DNA of 64,000 nt from Rhodocyclaceae bacterium (GTDB lineage Bacteria; Pseudomonadota; Gammaproteobacteria; Burkholderiales; Rhodocyclaceae), in contig JACFMQ010000003.1 in the NCBI GenBank assembly GCA_019455325.1, positions 62,001 through 126,000 of the forward strand, given 5' to 3'. How positions within the stretch are numbered: the stretch's first letter is position 1; every line of letters begins with the position of its first letter. This document shows, in pieces, positions 17,009-24,669 of this stretch. Made by a program: the position numbers and the translations under genes. The notes beneath the pieces are model-generated. The model worked only from the letters and a program-made list of their open reading frames with translations, ran no database searches and was not told the DNA's origin.

Positions 17009-19051
17009 ATGAGCATGAACACGTACCTTGCTGGCAGGTTGAGAAATACCCCCCTGCCGCGAACCCATGGCCTGATGCCTCTATTCGAGGCCGTGGTTAA
17101 CTCGATTCAAGCTATTGTGGCGGCCAAACTGCCAGTTAGCTCCGGCGAAATCGTTATAGAGATCGAACGCGCCCCGCAACAAATGCTCCAGATTGAAGGC
17201 TCGGGCCGACGCGGAGCCCCGCCGCAGGAGCCTATCATTGGCTTCCGCGTGCGCGACAACGGTTGCGGCTTTGACGATGCAAACCTACAGTCATTCGAGA
17301 CGCTCGATTCCGACTTCAAGGCATCGGAAGGCTGCCGTGGTGTCGGTCGCCTTCTGTGGCTCAAGGCATTCGACTCTGTCGAGATCAGCAGCGACTTCGC
17401 TGGCCCTGATGGTAAATTTCTTCGACGTAGCTTCACCTTCACTGCGACAAAGGGCGTTGACGGCCTGACCGTGTCGCCGTTGTCCTCGACAACGAGACAA
17501 ACCGAGGTACACCTCAGTGGCTTCAAGAAGGAGTACCGCGAGCGAGCACCGAAGACCGGCAAGACGATCGCGAGCGGCTTGTTCGAACACTGCCTTTGGT
17601 ACTTCGTGCGCGACGGTGGTGCCCCGAAGATCAAGGTCGTGGACCACGATGAGACCATTCTGCTTGATGACGTGTACGAGGAATGTATGTACTCGTCTGC
17701 CCAGCGACAGTCGCTCACCATCAAGGGCCAGCCATTTGAGCTAACGCATCTCAAGCTCAAGGCCTCTGCGCCGAAAGATCCATTTATAGCATGGTGTGCG
17801 GCCGGCCGTGTCGTCAAGGAGGAAGGCATCATCGGCAAGGTGTCAGGGCTACATGGCCGAATCGCCGATGACGAAGGCGATTTTCTATATGCCTGCTACA
17901 TGACCTCACCATTCCTCGATCAACACGTTCGCCCCGAGCGCATCGGCTTTGACATCGAGGAAATCAGCGACGACCTCTTCGCAGCAACGGAGCTAAGCCT
18001 GACCGATATCCGTACGGCGATCCTAGAGTCTTCGAAGGAATTTCTTGCAAAATACCTACAGGAGAGCCGTGTAGCAGGACGTGAACGCATTGAGAAATTC
18101 GTCTCACAGCGAGCACCAAGATACCGGCCTATCCTTGCACGGATCAGCGAAGAGAAGCTGAGTGTGGATCCGTCCATCTCCGACAGGGACCTTGACCTGT
18201 TGCTGCACAAGCAGCTCTCAGAGATTGAAAGCAGTCTCCTCATCGAGGGGCACGCCATCATGACCGTTGAATCAGGAGAAACCGCCGAGGGCTACCGCGC
18301 CAGGCTGGATGAATATCTGTCAAAAGTTGAGGACATCAAGATGTCCGACCTTGCTGGCTACGTATTCCATCGGAAGATCATCCTCGACATACTGCAGAAG
18401 GCGATCGAGCGCGGTGATGACGGCAAGTACGCGCGGGAAGAGCTGATTCACGAAGTCATCATGCCAATGCGGAATACTTCAAACGATTTGCTTGACAAGT
18501 CGAATCTCTGGCTGATCGATGAGCGGCTGGCCTTCCACGACTTCCTTGCGTCGGACAAAGCGCTCTCGTCCATGCCCATTGTACAGACCGATGAAACGAA
18601 GGAGCCCGACATCGTCGCGCTCAACGTGTTCGATAAACCGCTGCTCGTCGCTGAGGGTCAGCGCCTTCCGCTCGCGTCGATTGTCGTGGTCGAGATCAAA
18701 AGGCCGATGCGGAACGACGCTGCCAGCGGAGAAGATAAAGACCCTATTGAGCAGGCGCTAGGCTACCTTGACCGAATCCGCAATGGGCAAACGCAAACGG
18801 CCAGTGGCCGACCGATCCCGCGCTCCGATGAAATCCCCGGCTTCTGCTACGTCATTTGTGACATCACGCCGTCCGTCGAAAAGCGCTGCAAGCTGGCTCA
18901 ATTGACGGTGACGAGCGACAGGCAGGGCTACTTCGGCTACAACCCAAACTATAAGGCCTATATCGAGGTAGTTTCGTTCGACCGCCTTCTCAACGGAGCG
19001 CGAGAACGCAACCGGGCATTTTTCGACAAATTGGGCCTGCCGACAAGCTAA
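17009..19051 (+). CDS. GHKL ATPase fused to PD-(D/E)XK nuclease-like domain, putative defence protein
   Basis: A 680-residue protein with two recognisable ends. The N-terminus is a GHKL (Hsp90/MutL/MORC-like) ATPase: N-box LFEAVVNSIQAI (Glu27, Asn31), VRDNGCGFDD (Asp83, Gly85, Gly87) and glycine loop GCRGVGRL (108-114). The C-terminus has the spaced residues of a PD-(D/E)XK nuclease of RecB-like type: Asp534 in EPDIV, Glu562-x-Lys564 in VVVEIKRP, and Q582-A-L-G-Y586. The helical middle is not recognised. Start ATG 17009 follows AGAGGG at usual distance. The gene is alone between rpiA and yggX, with visibly lower GC and less biased codons than its neighbours, suggesting horizontal gain. ATP-driven nuclease activity in phage defence is inference; no named system is recognised. 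Confidence 0.75.
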   Translation: MSMNTYLAGRLRNTPLPRTHGLMPLFEAVVNSIQAIVAAKLPVSSGEIVIEIERAPQQMLQIEGSGRRGAPPQEPIIGFRVRDNGCGFDDANLQSFETLDSDFKASEGCRGVGRLLWLKAFDSVEISSDFAGPDGKFLRRSFTFTATKGVDGLTVSPLSSTTRQTEVHLSGFKKEYRERAPKTGKTIASGLFEHCLWYFVRDGGAPKIKVVDHDETILLDDVYEECMYSSAQRQSLTIKGQPFELTHLKLKASAPKDPFIAWCAAGRVVKEEGIIGKVSGLHGRIADDEGDFLYACYMTSPFLDQHVRPERIGFDIEEISDDLFAATELSLTDIRTAILESSKEFLAKYLQESRVAGRERIEKFVSQRAPRYRPILARISEEKLSVDPSISDRDLDLLLHKQLSEIESSLLIEGHAIMTVESGETAEGYRARLDEYLSKVEDIKMSDLAGYVFHRKIILDILQKAIERGDDGKYAREELIHEVIMPMRNTSNDLLDKSNLWLIDERLAFHDFLASDKALSSMPIVQTDETKEPDIVALNVFDKPLLVAEGQRLPLASIVVVEIKRPMRNDAASGEDKDPIEQALGYLDRIRNGQTQTASGRPIPRSDEIPGFCYVICDITPSVEKRCKLAQLTVTSDRQGYFGYNPNYKAYIEVVSFDRLLNGARERNRAFFDKLGLPTS

Positions 19052-19160
19052 CGAATGCCTGTTCGCTGCCATCTCCACTGCCCGTATTAGGTCAATTGAT
19101 CCGGCCAAGTCGATACATCTCTGCCGTCAAAAGGATGCGATTCCGCACCTGAATCCCCAT

Positions 19161-19199
19161 CCAAAGGAAAACGGCCCGCGGCGTGCGCCGGCGGGCCGT
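19161..19199 (-). terminator. rho-independent terminator after yggX
   Basis: Minus strand: arms ACGGCCCGC and GCGGGCCGT (19171-19199) followed by TTTTCCTTT, just downstream of the yggX stop. Confidence 0.7.
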
Positions 19200-19222
19200 C
19201 CGTTCTGCCGTTCCCGGCCGCG

Positions 19223-19495
19223 TCAGCGCGCCGGCGGCACGTAGCCCTGCACGCGGTCGGCGCCGTCGCCGAAGAAGTGCTTCTCGACCTGCTCGGCGAG
19301 GTACTTGCGGTGCGCGGCGTCGGCGAGGTTGAGGCGGTTCTCGTTGATGATCATCGTCTGCATGCGGATCCACTGCTGCCAGGCTTCCTTCGAGACGCTC
19401 TCGAACAGGCGCTTGCCGAGATCGCCGGGCATCGGCGGAAAATCGAGACCTTCGGCCTCGCGGCCAAGCTTGATGCAATTGATGGTACGTGCCAT
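19223..19495 (-). CDS. yggX: Fe(2+)-trafficking protein YggX
   Basis: Small cytosolic protein of 90 residues, the family length. The start [21 protein letters not shown] contains the conserved Cys7, and [22 protein letters not shown] and [16 protein letters not shown] are family blocks. YggX protects iron-sulphur clusters from oxidative damage and is thought to handle ferrous iron. It is 83 bp downstream of argA on the same strand and ends at a terminator that separates it from the foreign-looking GHKL-nuclease gene. Confidence 0.96.
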   Translation of the reverse strand: MARTINCIKLGREAEGLDFPPMPGDLGKRLFESVSKEAWQQWIRMQTMIINENRLNLADAAHRKYLAEQVEKHFFGDGADRVQGYVPPAR

Positions 19496-19577
19496 GGATT
19501 CGCTCCGGAGAATGTCTTGTATGTCTGCGGCCCGCGCGCGGACCGCGGGCGGGGAGAGACGGATTATAGCCCGGCCC

Positions 19578-20915
19578 TCACAGCGGCTTCATCAGCACCT
19601 TCGAGCGCCGCTGCAGGTTGTACATCAGCCGCTTCTCGTCGGGCAACTGGTCCACCGTCTTCTCGGCGAAGCCGCGCTCGATGAACCAGTGCGCGGTGCG
19701 CGTGGTCAGCACGAACAGGCGCCTGACGCCGGCCTCGCGGGCGCGCGCCTCGATGCGCTTCATCAACTGCTCGCCGTAGCCCCAGCGCCGGTACTGCGGG
19801 TGCACGGCCAGGCAGGCCAGCTCGGCCTGGCCCTCGCCGTAAGGGTAGAGCGCGGCGCAGCCGACGATCAGGCCGTCGTGCTCGACCACCGAGAAGCGGC
19901 CGATCTCGCGTTCGAGCAGATCGCGCTCGCGGCGCACCAGCGTGCCGTCGGCCTCCAGCGGTTCGAGCAGCGCGATCAGGCCGCCGATGTCGTCCGGCCG
20001 CGCGTCGCGCAGCTTGTCGAGCGATTCGCGGGTGATGACGGTGCCGACGCCGTCACGCGAGAACAGCTCCTTGAGCAGCGTGCCGTCCTCGTCGTAGCCG
20101 ATCACGTGCACGCGGCCGACGCCGGCGCGGCTGGCGCGCACGGCGCAGGGCAGGTAGCGCCGGAGGTCGGCGGACAGCCAGTCGCCGATGCGCAGCAGGC
20201 GGTCGGCGGCGTCCGCCGTCAGCTCGTCGAGCAGGGTGCCGTCGATGTCCGTGGCGCCGCGGCTGTCGGAGAGGAAGATCAGCTTGTCGGCGGCGAGCGC
20301 CACGGCCGTGGCCTCGGCCACTTCCTCCATGGCCAGGTTGAAGCTCTCGCCGGTCGGGCTGGTGCCCATGCACGACAGCAGCACGATGTTGCCCAGCCCG
20401 AGCTGGGCGCGGACGCCGTCGGCATCGATCTTGCGCACGGCGCCGGCGTACTGCATGTCGACGCCGTCGATGACGCCGACCGGGCGGGCGGTGATGAAGT
20501 TGCCGCCGATGACGCGGATGCGGCTGTTGGCCATCGGCGTGTCCGGCAGGCCCTGCGAGAGCAGCGCCTCCAGTTCGAGGTAGACGCTGCCGACGGCGTC
20601 GATCACGCAGTCGAGCGCGGCCGCGTCGGTGATGCGGTAGCCGCCGTGGTAGCGCGAGGGCAGGCCCTTCTCGCGCAGTTCCTCCTCGATCTGCGGGCGC
20701 GCGCCGTGCACCAGCACGAGGCGGATGCCGAGCGCGGCGAGCAGGTTCACGTCGTAGGCCAGCGTCGACGCGAGGCCGCCCTGGATGGCCTTGCCGCCGA
20801 AGGCGACGACGAAGGTCTTGCCGCGGAACAGGTTGACGTAGGGCGCGACCGAACGGAACCAGGCGACGAACTTTTCGCCCTCGTCGGCGTGGCCGCTGCG
20901 CGCGTGTTCGCTCAT
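19578..20915 (-). CDS. argA: amino-acid N-acetyltransferase (N-acetylglutamate synthase)
   Basis: First enzyme of arginine biosynthesis, acetylating glutamate. The 445 residues comprise an amino-acid-kinase-like domain ([32 protein letters not shown]) and a C-terminal GNAT acetyltransferase domain with acetyl-CoA loop [14 protein letters not shown] and [22 protein letters not shown]. This is the classical ArgA layout. The start ATG overlaps the stop of the upstream polyphosphate phosphotransferase gene (ATGA), so the two are co-translated although their pathways are unrelated. Confidence 0.95.
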   Translation of the reverse strand: MSEHARSGHADEGEKFVAWFRSVAPYVNLFRGKTFVVAFGGKAIQGGLASTLAYDVNLLAALGIRLVLVHGARPQIEEELREKGLPSRYHGGYRITDAAALDCVIDAVGSVYLELEALLSQGLPDTPMANSRIRVIGGNFITARPVGVIDGVDMQYAGAVRKIDADGVRAQLGLGNIVLLSCMGTSPTGESFNLAMEEVAEATAVALAADKLIFLSDSRGATDIDGTLLDELTADAADRLLRIGDWLSADLRRYLPCAVRASRAGVGRVHVIGYDEDGTLLKELFSRDGVGTVITRESLDKLRDARPDDIGGLIALLEPLEADGTLVRRERDLLEREIGRFSVVEHDGLIVGCAALYPYGEGQAELACLAVHPQYRRWGYGEQLMKRIEARAREAGVRRLFVLTTRTAHWFIERGFAEKTVDQLPDEKRLMYNLQRRSKVLMKPL

Positions 20916-22399
20916 TTCCCCTCCAGCACCCGTTCGACGCGCTCGCACAGCGTGCGCAGCACCTTTACGCGGGCGAAGTTCTTGTCGTCGGCCTCGACCA
21001 GCGTCCACGGCGAGCGGCCGGTCGAGCTGCGGTCCACCATGTCGCAGACGGCCTGCGCGTAGGCGTCCCACTTGTCGCGGTTGCGCCAGTCCTCGGCGGT
21101 GATCTTGAAACGCTTGAACTCGGTGTCCTCGCGCTCCTTGAAGCGGCGCAACTGCTCGTCCTTGCTCACCTGCAGCCAGAACTTGACGACGATGGCGCCG
21201 GCCTGCGCCAGCGCGTGCTCGAAGTCGTTGATCTCGGCGTAGGCGCGCAGCCAGTCGTCCTCGTCGCAGAAGCCCTCGACGCGCTCGACGAGCACGCGGC
21301 CGTACCACGAACGGTCGAAGATCGTCGCCCGGCCGAGGCGCGGCGCGTGCCGCCAGAAGCGCCACAGGTAGGGCTGCGCGCGCTCCTCGTCGGTCGGCGC
21401 GGCGATCGGCACGACCTGGTACTGGCGGGCGTCCATGGCCGCCGCCGCGCGGCGGATGGCGCCGCCCTTGCCGGCCGCGTCCGCGCCCTCGAAGACGACG
21501 ACCAGCGAATGCCGCTTCAGGAAACGCGGGTCGCGCATCAACTGCGCCAGCCGGCCCTGCCACTTCGCCAGCTCGCGCTCGTAGGTCTTCTTGTCGAGCT
21601 TCTGCGTGAGATCGAGCTCGGAGAGCACGGTGCGCCGGTCGATCGACGGCAGCACCGGCGGCGCCACCGGCACCGAGCAGCGATCGGCGTGCGCCAGGTG
21701 CTTGCGGATCGCGTCGCGGACGATGTGGCCGACGGTCAGCGAGCGGTAGTTGTCGTCGGTGCCCTCGACGAGGATCCACGGCGCGTGCGCGGTGTTGGTC
21801 ACGCGCAGTACGTGGCCGGCGACGGCCTGCAGGTCGTCGTAGGTCTTCAGCCGCGCCCAGCTCTCCCTGGTCACCCGCCAGGCGGTGCGCGGATCCTTCT
21901 CCAGCGCCTTCAGGCGGATCTTCTGCCCGGCCTCGGAGAGGTGGAACCAGAACTTCAGCACCAGCGCGCCCTCGTTCACCAGCATGGCCTCGAAGCGGTT
22001 GATTTCGTCGAGCGTCTCTTCCAGCTCGGCGCGCTTCATCCGCTTCTGGATGCGGTCGGCGATCGGCTGCGAGTACCAGGAGCCGGCGAAGACGCCGATC
22101 TTGCCCTTGGCCGGCAGCGCCCGCCAGTAGCGCCACATGAACGGCCGCGCGCGCTCCTCGTCGCTCGGTTCGGAGAAGGCCAGCGTCGAGATGTGACGCG
22201 GGTCCATCCACGAATAGAGGAGGTTGATGGTCTCGCTCTTGCCGCTGCCGTCCACGCCGCTGATCAGGATGATCACCGGAAAATCGCGCTTTTCGAGCAG
22301 CTCGTACTGCACGTCGAGCAGATCGGCGCGCAGCTTCGGCACCTCTTTCTGGAACGTCTTGTGGTCTATCCTGTGGCCCAGTTCCGCCGATTCGAACAT
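20912..22399 (-). CDS. pap: two-domain polyphosphate:AMP phosphotransferase (PPK2 class II)
   Basis: Makes ADP from AMP and polyphosphate. The 495 residues contain two tandem PPK2 domains. The N-terminal copy has a modified P-loop SGVDGSGKSE, followed by FAGSWYSQ. The C-terminal copy has the canonical GADAAGKGGAIRR, IFDRSWYGR and KFWLQVSKDEQLRRFKERE. In the family the second domain is catalytic. With the ppk2 gene at 8169-9413 and the pst locus it indicates active polyphosphate metabolism. It lies 1 bp downstream of rsmE and overlaps argA, giving a compact rsmE-pap-argA unit. Confidence 0.92.
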   Translation of the reverse strand: MFESAELGHRIDHKTFQKEVPKLRADLLDVQYELLEKRDFPVIILISGVDGSGKSETINLLYSWMDPRHISTLAFSEPSDEERARPFMWRYWRALPAKGKIGVFAGSWYSQPIADRIQKRMKRAELEETLDEINRFEAMLVNEGALVLKFWFHLSEAGQKIRLKALEKDPRTAWRVTRESWARLKTYDDLQAVAGHVLRVTNTAHAPWILVEGTDDNYRSLTVGHIVRDAIRKHLAHADRCSVPVAPPVLPSIDRRTVLSELDLTQKLDKKTYERELAKWQGRLAQLMRDPRFLKRHSLVVVFEGADAAGKGGAIRRAAAAMDARQYQVVPIAAPTDEERAQPYLWRFWRHAPRLGRATIFDRSWYGRVLVERVEGFCDEDDWLRAYAEINDFEHALAQAGAIVVKFWLQVSKDEQLRRFKEREDTEFKRFKITAEDWRNRDKWDAYAQAVCDMVDRSSTGRSPWTLVEADDKNFARVKVLRTLCERVERVLEGK

Positions 22400-22400
22400 T

Positions 22401-23141
22401 TCACCCCTCCTCCCCGAAATCCCCCCACAGCGTCTGGATGGCGGCCAGCGCCGCCAGTCCCGCCGTCTCGGTGCGCAGCACGCGCGGCCCCAGGCGCACG
22501 CCGACGAAGCCGGCGGCCGCCGCCATCGCCGCCTCGGCCGGGTCGAGCCCGCCCTCGGCGCCGATCAGCAAATCCAGCGAACGCGCCGGCGGCAGTTGCC
22601 GCAGGCCGATCTCGGCGGTCGGCGACAGCATCAGCCGCAGCGGTGCCTCGGCCGGCCGCGCCAGCCAGCGTTCGAGCGGCTCGATCGCCGCCACTTCCGG
22701 CACGCGGTTGCGGCCGCACTGCTCGCAGGCAGCGACGGCGACGCCGCGCCAGTGGGCGACGCGGCGCGCGGCGCGCTCGCCGTCCAGGCGCACGACGCTG
22801 CGCCGGCTGGCCACCGGCTGAATCGCGGCGACGCCCAGCTCGACCGCCTTCTGCACCGTCAGATCCATCTTGTCGCCGGTCTGCAGCGCCTGCACCAGGC
22901 GGATCGAGAGCGGCGCCTCGCATTCGCGCTCGCGCCAGGCGAGCACCTCGGCGTCGACGGCGTCCTTGCGCACGGCGGCGATGCGCGCGCCGTATTCGCC
23001 GCCGCGCCCGTCGAAGAGCGTGAGCGCGTCCCCCGCCGTCAGCCGCAGCACGCGCGCGGCGTGCGCCGCGGCGCCCTCGGGCAGCGCCAGCACGGCGCCC
23101 GGCGCGAGCGGCCCGGGGCAGAAAAAGCGGGGAAAAGTCAT
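22401..23141 (-). CDS. rsmE: 16S rRNA (uracil-1498-N3)-methyltransferase
   Basis: SPOUT-class rRNA methyltransferase of 246 residues. N-terminal PUA-like domain starts PRFFCPGPLAPGAVLALP; the knotted SAM site is formed by LIGAEGGLDPAE and GFVGVRLGPRVLRTETAGLAAL, diagnostic of RsmE. ATG 23141 fits the family N-terminus. There is no ribosome site before it, and a perfect TATAAT (23148-23153) ends six bases upstream, so the transcript may be leaderless. Confidence 0.95.
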   Translation of the reverse strand: MTFPRFFCPGPLAPGAVLALPEGAAAHAARVLRLTAGDALTLFDGRGGEYGARIAAVRKDAVDAEVLAWRERECEAPLSIRLVQALQTGDKMDLTVQKAVELGVAAIQPVASRRSVVRLDGERAARRVAHWRGVAVAACEQCGRNRVPEVAAIEPLERWLARPAEAPLRLMLSPTAEIGLRQLPPARSLDLLIGAEGGLDPAEAAMAAAAGFVGVRLGPRVLRTETAGLAALAAIQTLWGDFGEEG

Positions 23142-23147
23142 CGTGGT

Positions 23148-23153
23148 ATTATA
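23148..23153 (-). promoter_or_regulatory. -10 box of rsmE, possible leaderless start
   Basis: Perfect TATAAT on the minus strand, six bases before the rsmE ATG. No good -35 at 17 bp; a TTGACG lies 21 bp upstream. Confidence 0.5.
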
Positions 23154-23203
23154 GGCACATCGCCCGGAAAGCGGCGTCAATTCAGGATTTTCAGGATTTT
23201 CCC

Positions 23204-23764
23204 ATGGCCTCAGTGAACCCGCCGCAGTGCGACTTCGGTCGACCGGCGCCCGACTTCGCGCTGCCCGGCACCGACGGCCGGCTGCATTCGCGCGACGGCT
23301 GCCGCGGCCCGAACGGGCTGCTGGTGATGTTCATCTGCAACCACTGCCCCTACGTCAAGGCCGTCCTCGACCGCCTGGTGCGCGACGCCGCCGAGCTGCA
23401 GGCGCTGGGCGTCGGCGTCGTCGCCATCTCCAGCAACGACGCCGCGGCCTACCCGGAGGACGCCTTTCCCGAGATGGTCCGGCTCGCCGCCGAGCGCGCC
23501 TTCCCCTTCCCCTACCTGTACGACGAGACGCAGGCCGCGGCCCGCGCCTACGGCGCCGTGTGCACGCCCGACTTCTTCGGCTTCGACGCCGGCCTCGGCC
23601 TGCAGTACCGCGGCCGCCTCGACGACACCGGCCGCGGCCCGGCCCGGCCGGACGCCCGCCGCGAGCTGGTCGAGGCCATGCGCCGCGTCGCCGCCGGCGA
23701 AGGCGGCCCGCGCGAGCAGGCAGCGAGCATCGGCTGCTCGCTGAAGTGGAAGGACGAGGGCTGA
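23204..23764 (+). CDS. thioredoxin-family (AhpC/TSA-like) protein
   Basis: Cytosolic thioredoxin-fold protein of 186 residues without signal peptide. FGRPAPDFALPGTDGR is the peroxiredoxin-type N-terminus and MFICNHCPYVKAV holds a CxxC redox pair. This subgroup is annotated widely as thioredoxin-family protein with no defined substrate; a reductase or peroxidase role is likely. ATG 23204 follows a tandem TTTTCAGGA repeat that contains the AGGA ribosome site. Next gene begins 4 bp after its stop, so the two form an operon. Confidence 0.88.
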   Translation: MASVNPPQCDFGRPAPDFALPGTDGRLHSRDGCRGPNGLLVMFICNHCPYVKAVLDRLVRDAAELQALGVGVVAISSNDAAAYPEDAFPEMVRLAAERAFPFPYLYDETQAAARAYGAVCTPDFFGFDAGLGLQYRGRLDDTGRGPARPDARRELVEAMRRVAAGEGGPREQAASIGCSLKWKDEG

Positions 23765-23768
23765 CGCG

Positions 23769-24596
23769 ATGGCGGTGGGCAGCGAACTCAAGCGCATGCA
23801 GGACGCGGCCATCGTCCTCGTACGCGACGTCGCGCAGCAGGAGGTGATCCCGCGCTTCCTGCGCGCCCGGCACGCGCTCAAGGACGACGGCTCGCTCTTC
23901 TCCGAGGCCGACCTCGCCGCCCAGCACTTCCTCGTCGAGCGGCTGCCGCAGGTCCACGACTGCCCGATCATCGGCGAGGAGATGACCAAGGCGGAGCAGC
24001 AGGCCGGCTGGCACGACGGCGCCGACGGCCTGTGGTGCATCGACCCGATCGACGGCACGACCAACTTCATCAACGGCATTCCCTGGTTCGCCGTCTCGCT
24101 GGCCTGGCTGAAGGAAGGCCGGACGCGGCTGGCGGTGACCTACAACCCGATCACCGACGAGATGTTCTACGCCCGCGAGGGGCACGGCGCCTACCTCAAC
24201 GGCCGCCGCCTGCCGCTGCGCCGGGTGACGAACGACATCGCGCGCGCCGTCGCCGACGTGGACTTCAAGCGCATCCCCAAGGACCTCGCCGACCGCATCG
24301 CGGTGGACCCGCCCTATTTCTCGCAGCGCAACTTCGGCTGCTCGACGCTGGAATGGTGCAACCTCGCCGCCGGCCGCCTCGACCTCTACCTGCACGGCGG
24401 CCAGATGCTCTGGGACTACGCCGCCGGCAGCCTGATCCTGCGCGAGGCCGGCGGCCGCGTGTGCACGCTCGACGACGACGATTTCGACGCCGCCCGCGTC
24501 TGGCGGCGGCCGGTGGTGGCGGCGCTCGACCCCGGCGTCTTCGAGGTCTGGAAGAACTGGCTGCGCGCCGGCGCGGCCCGGCCCGGCGGCACCTGA
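23769..24596 (+). CDS. inositol monophosphatase family protein
   Basis: Mg-dependent sugar-phosphatase fold, 275 residues. Metal-site residues are complete: IIGEEM, CIDPIDGTTNFING and the C-terminal LWDYAAGSLILREAGG. Enzymes of this family act on inositol phosphates, fructose 1,6-bisphosphate, histidinol phosphate or PAP; the sequence alone does not choose. The 4-bp gap to the preceding thioredoxin-like gene implies co-expression. Confidence 0.9.
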   Translation: MAVGSELKRMQDAAIVLVRDVAQQEVIPRFLRARHALKDDGSLFSEADLAAQHFLVERLPQVHDCPIIGEEMTKAEQQAGWHDGADGLWCIDPIDGTTNFINGIPWFAVSLAWLKEGRTRLAVTYNPITDEMFYAREGHGAYLNGRRLPLRRVTNDIARAVADVDFKRIPKDLADRIAVDPPYFSQRNFGCSTLEWCNLAAGRLDLYLHGGQMLWDYAAGSLILREAGGRVCTLDDDDFDAARVWRRPVVAALDPGVFEVWKNWLRAGAARPGGT

Positions 24597-24669
24597 CGCG
24601 GAGCGCGCCGCGGCACGGGTGAAGGCGGGCGCACCGCCGGAACCCCCGCCCGAGACCGATACACGCACC

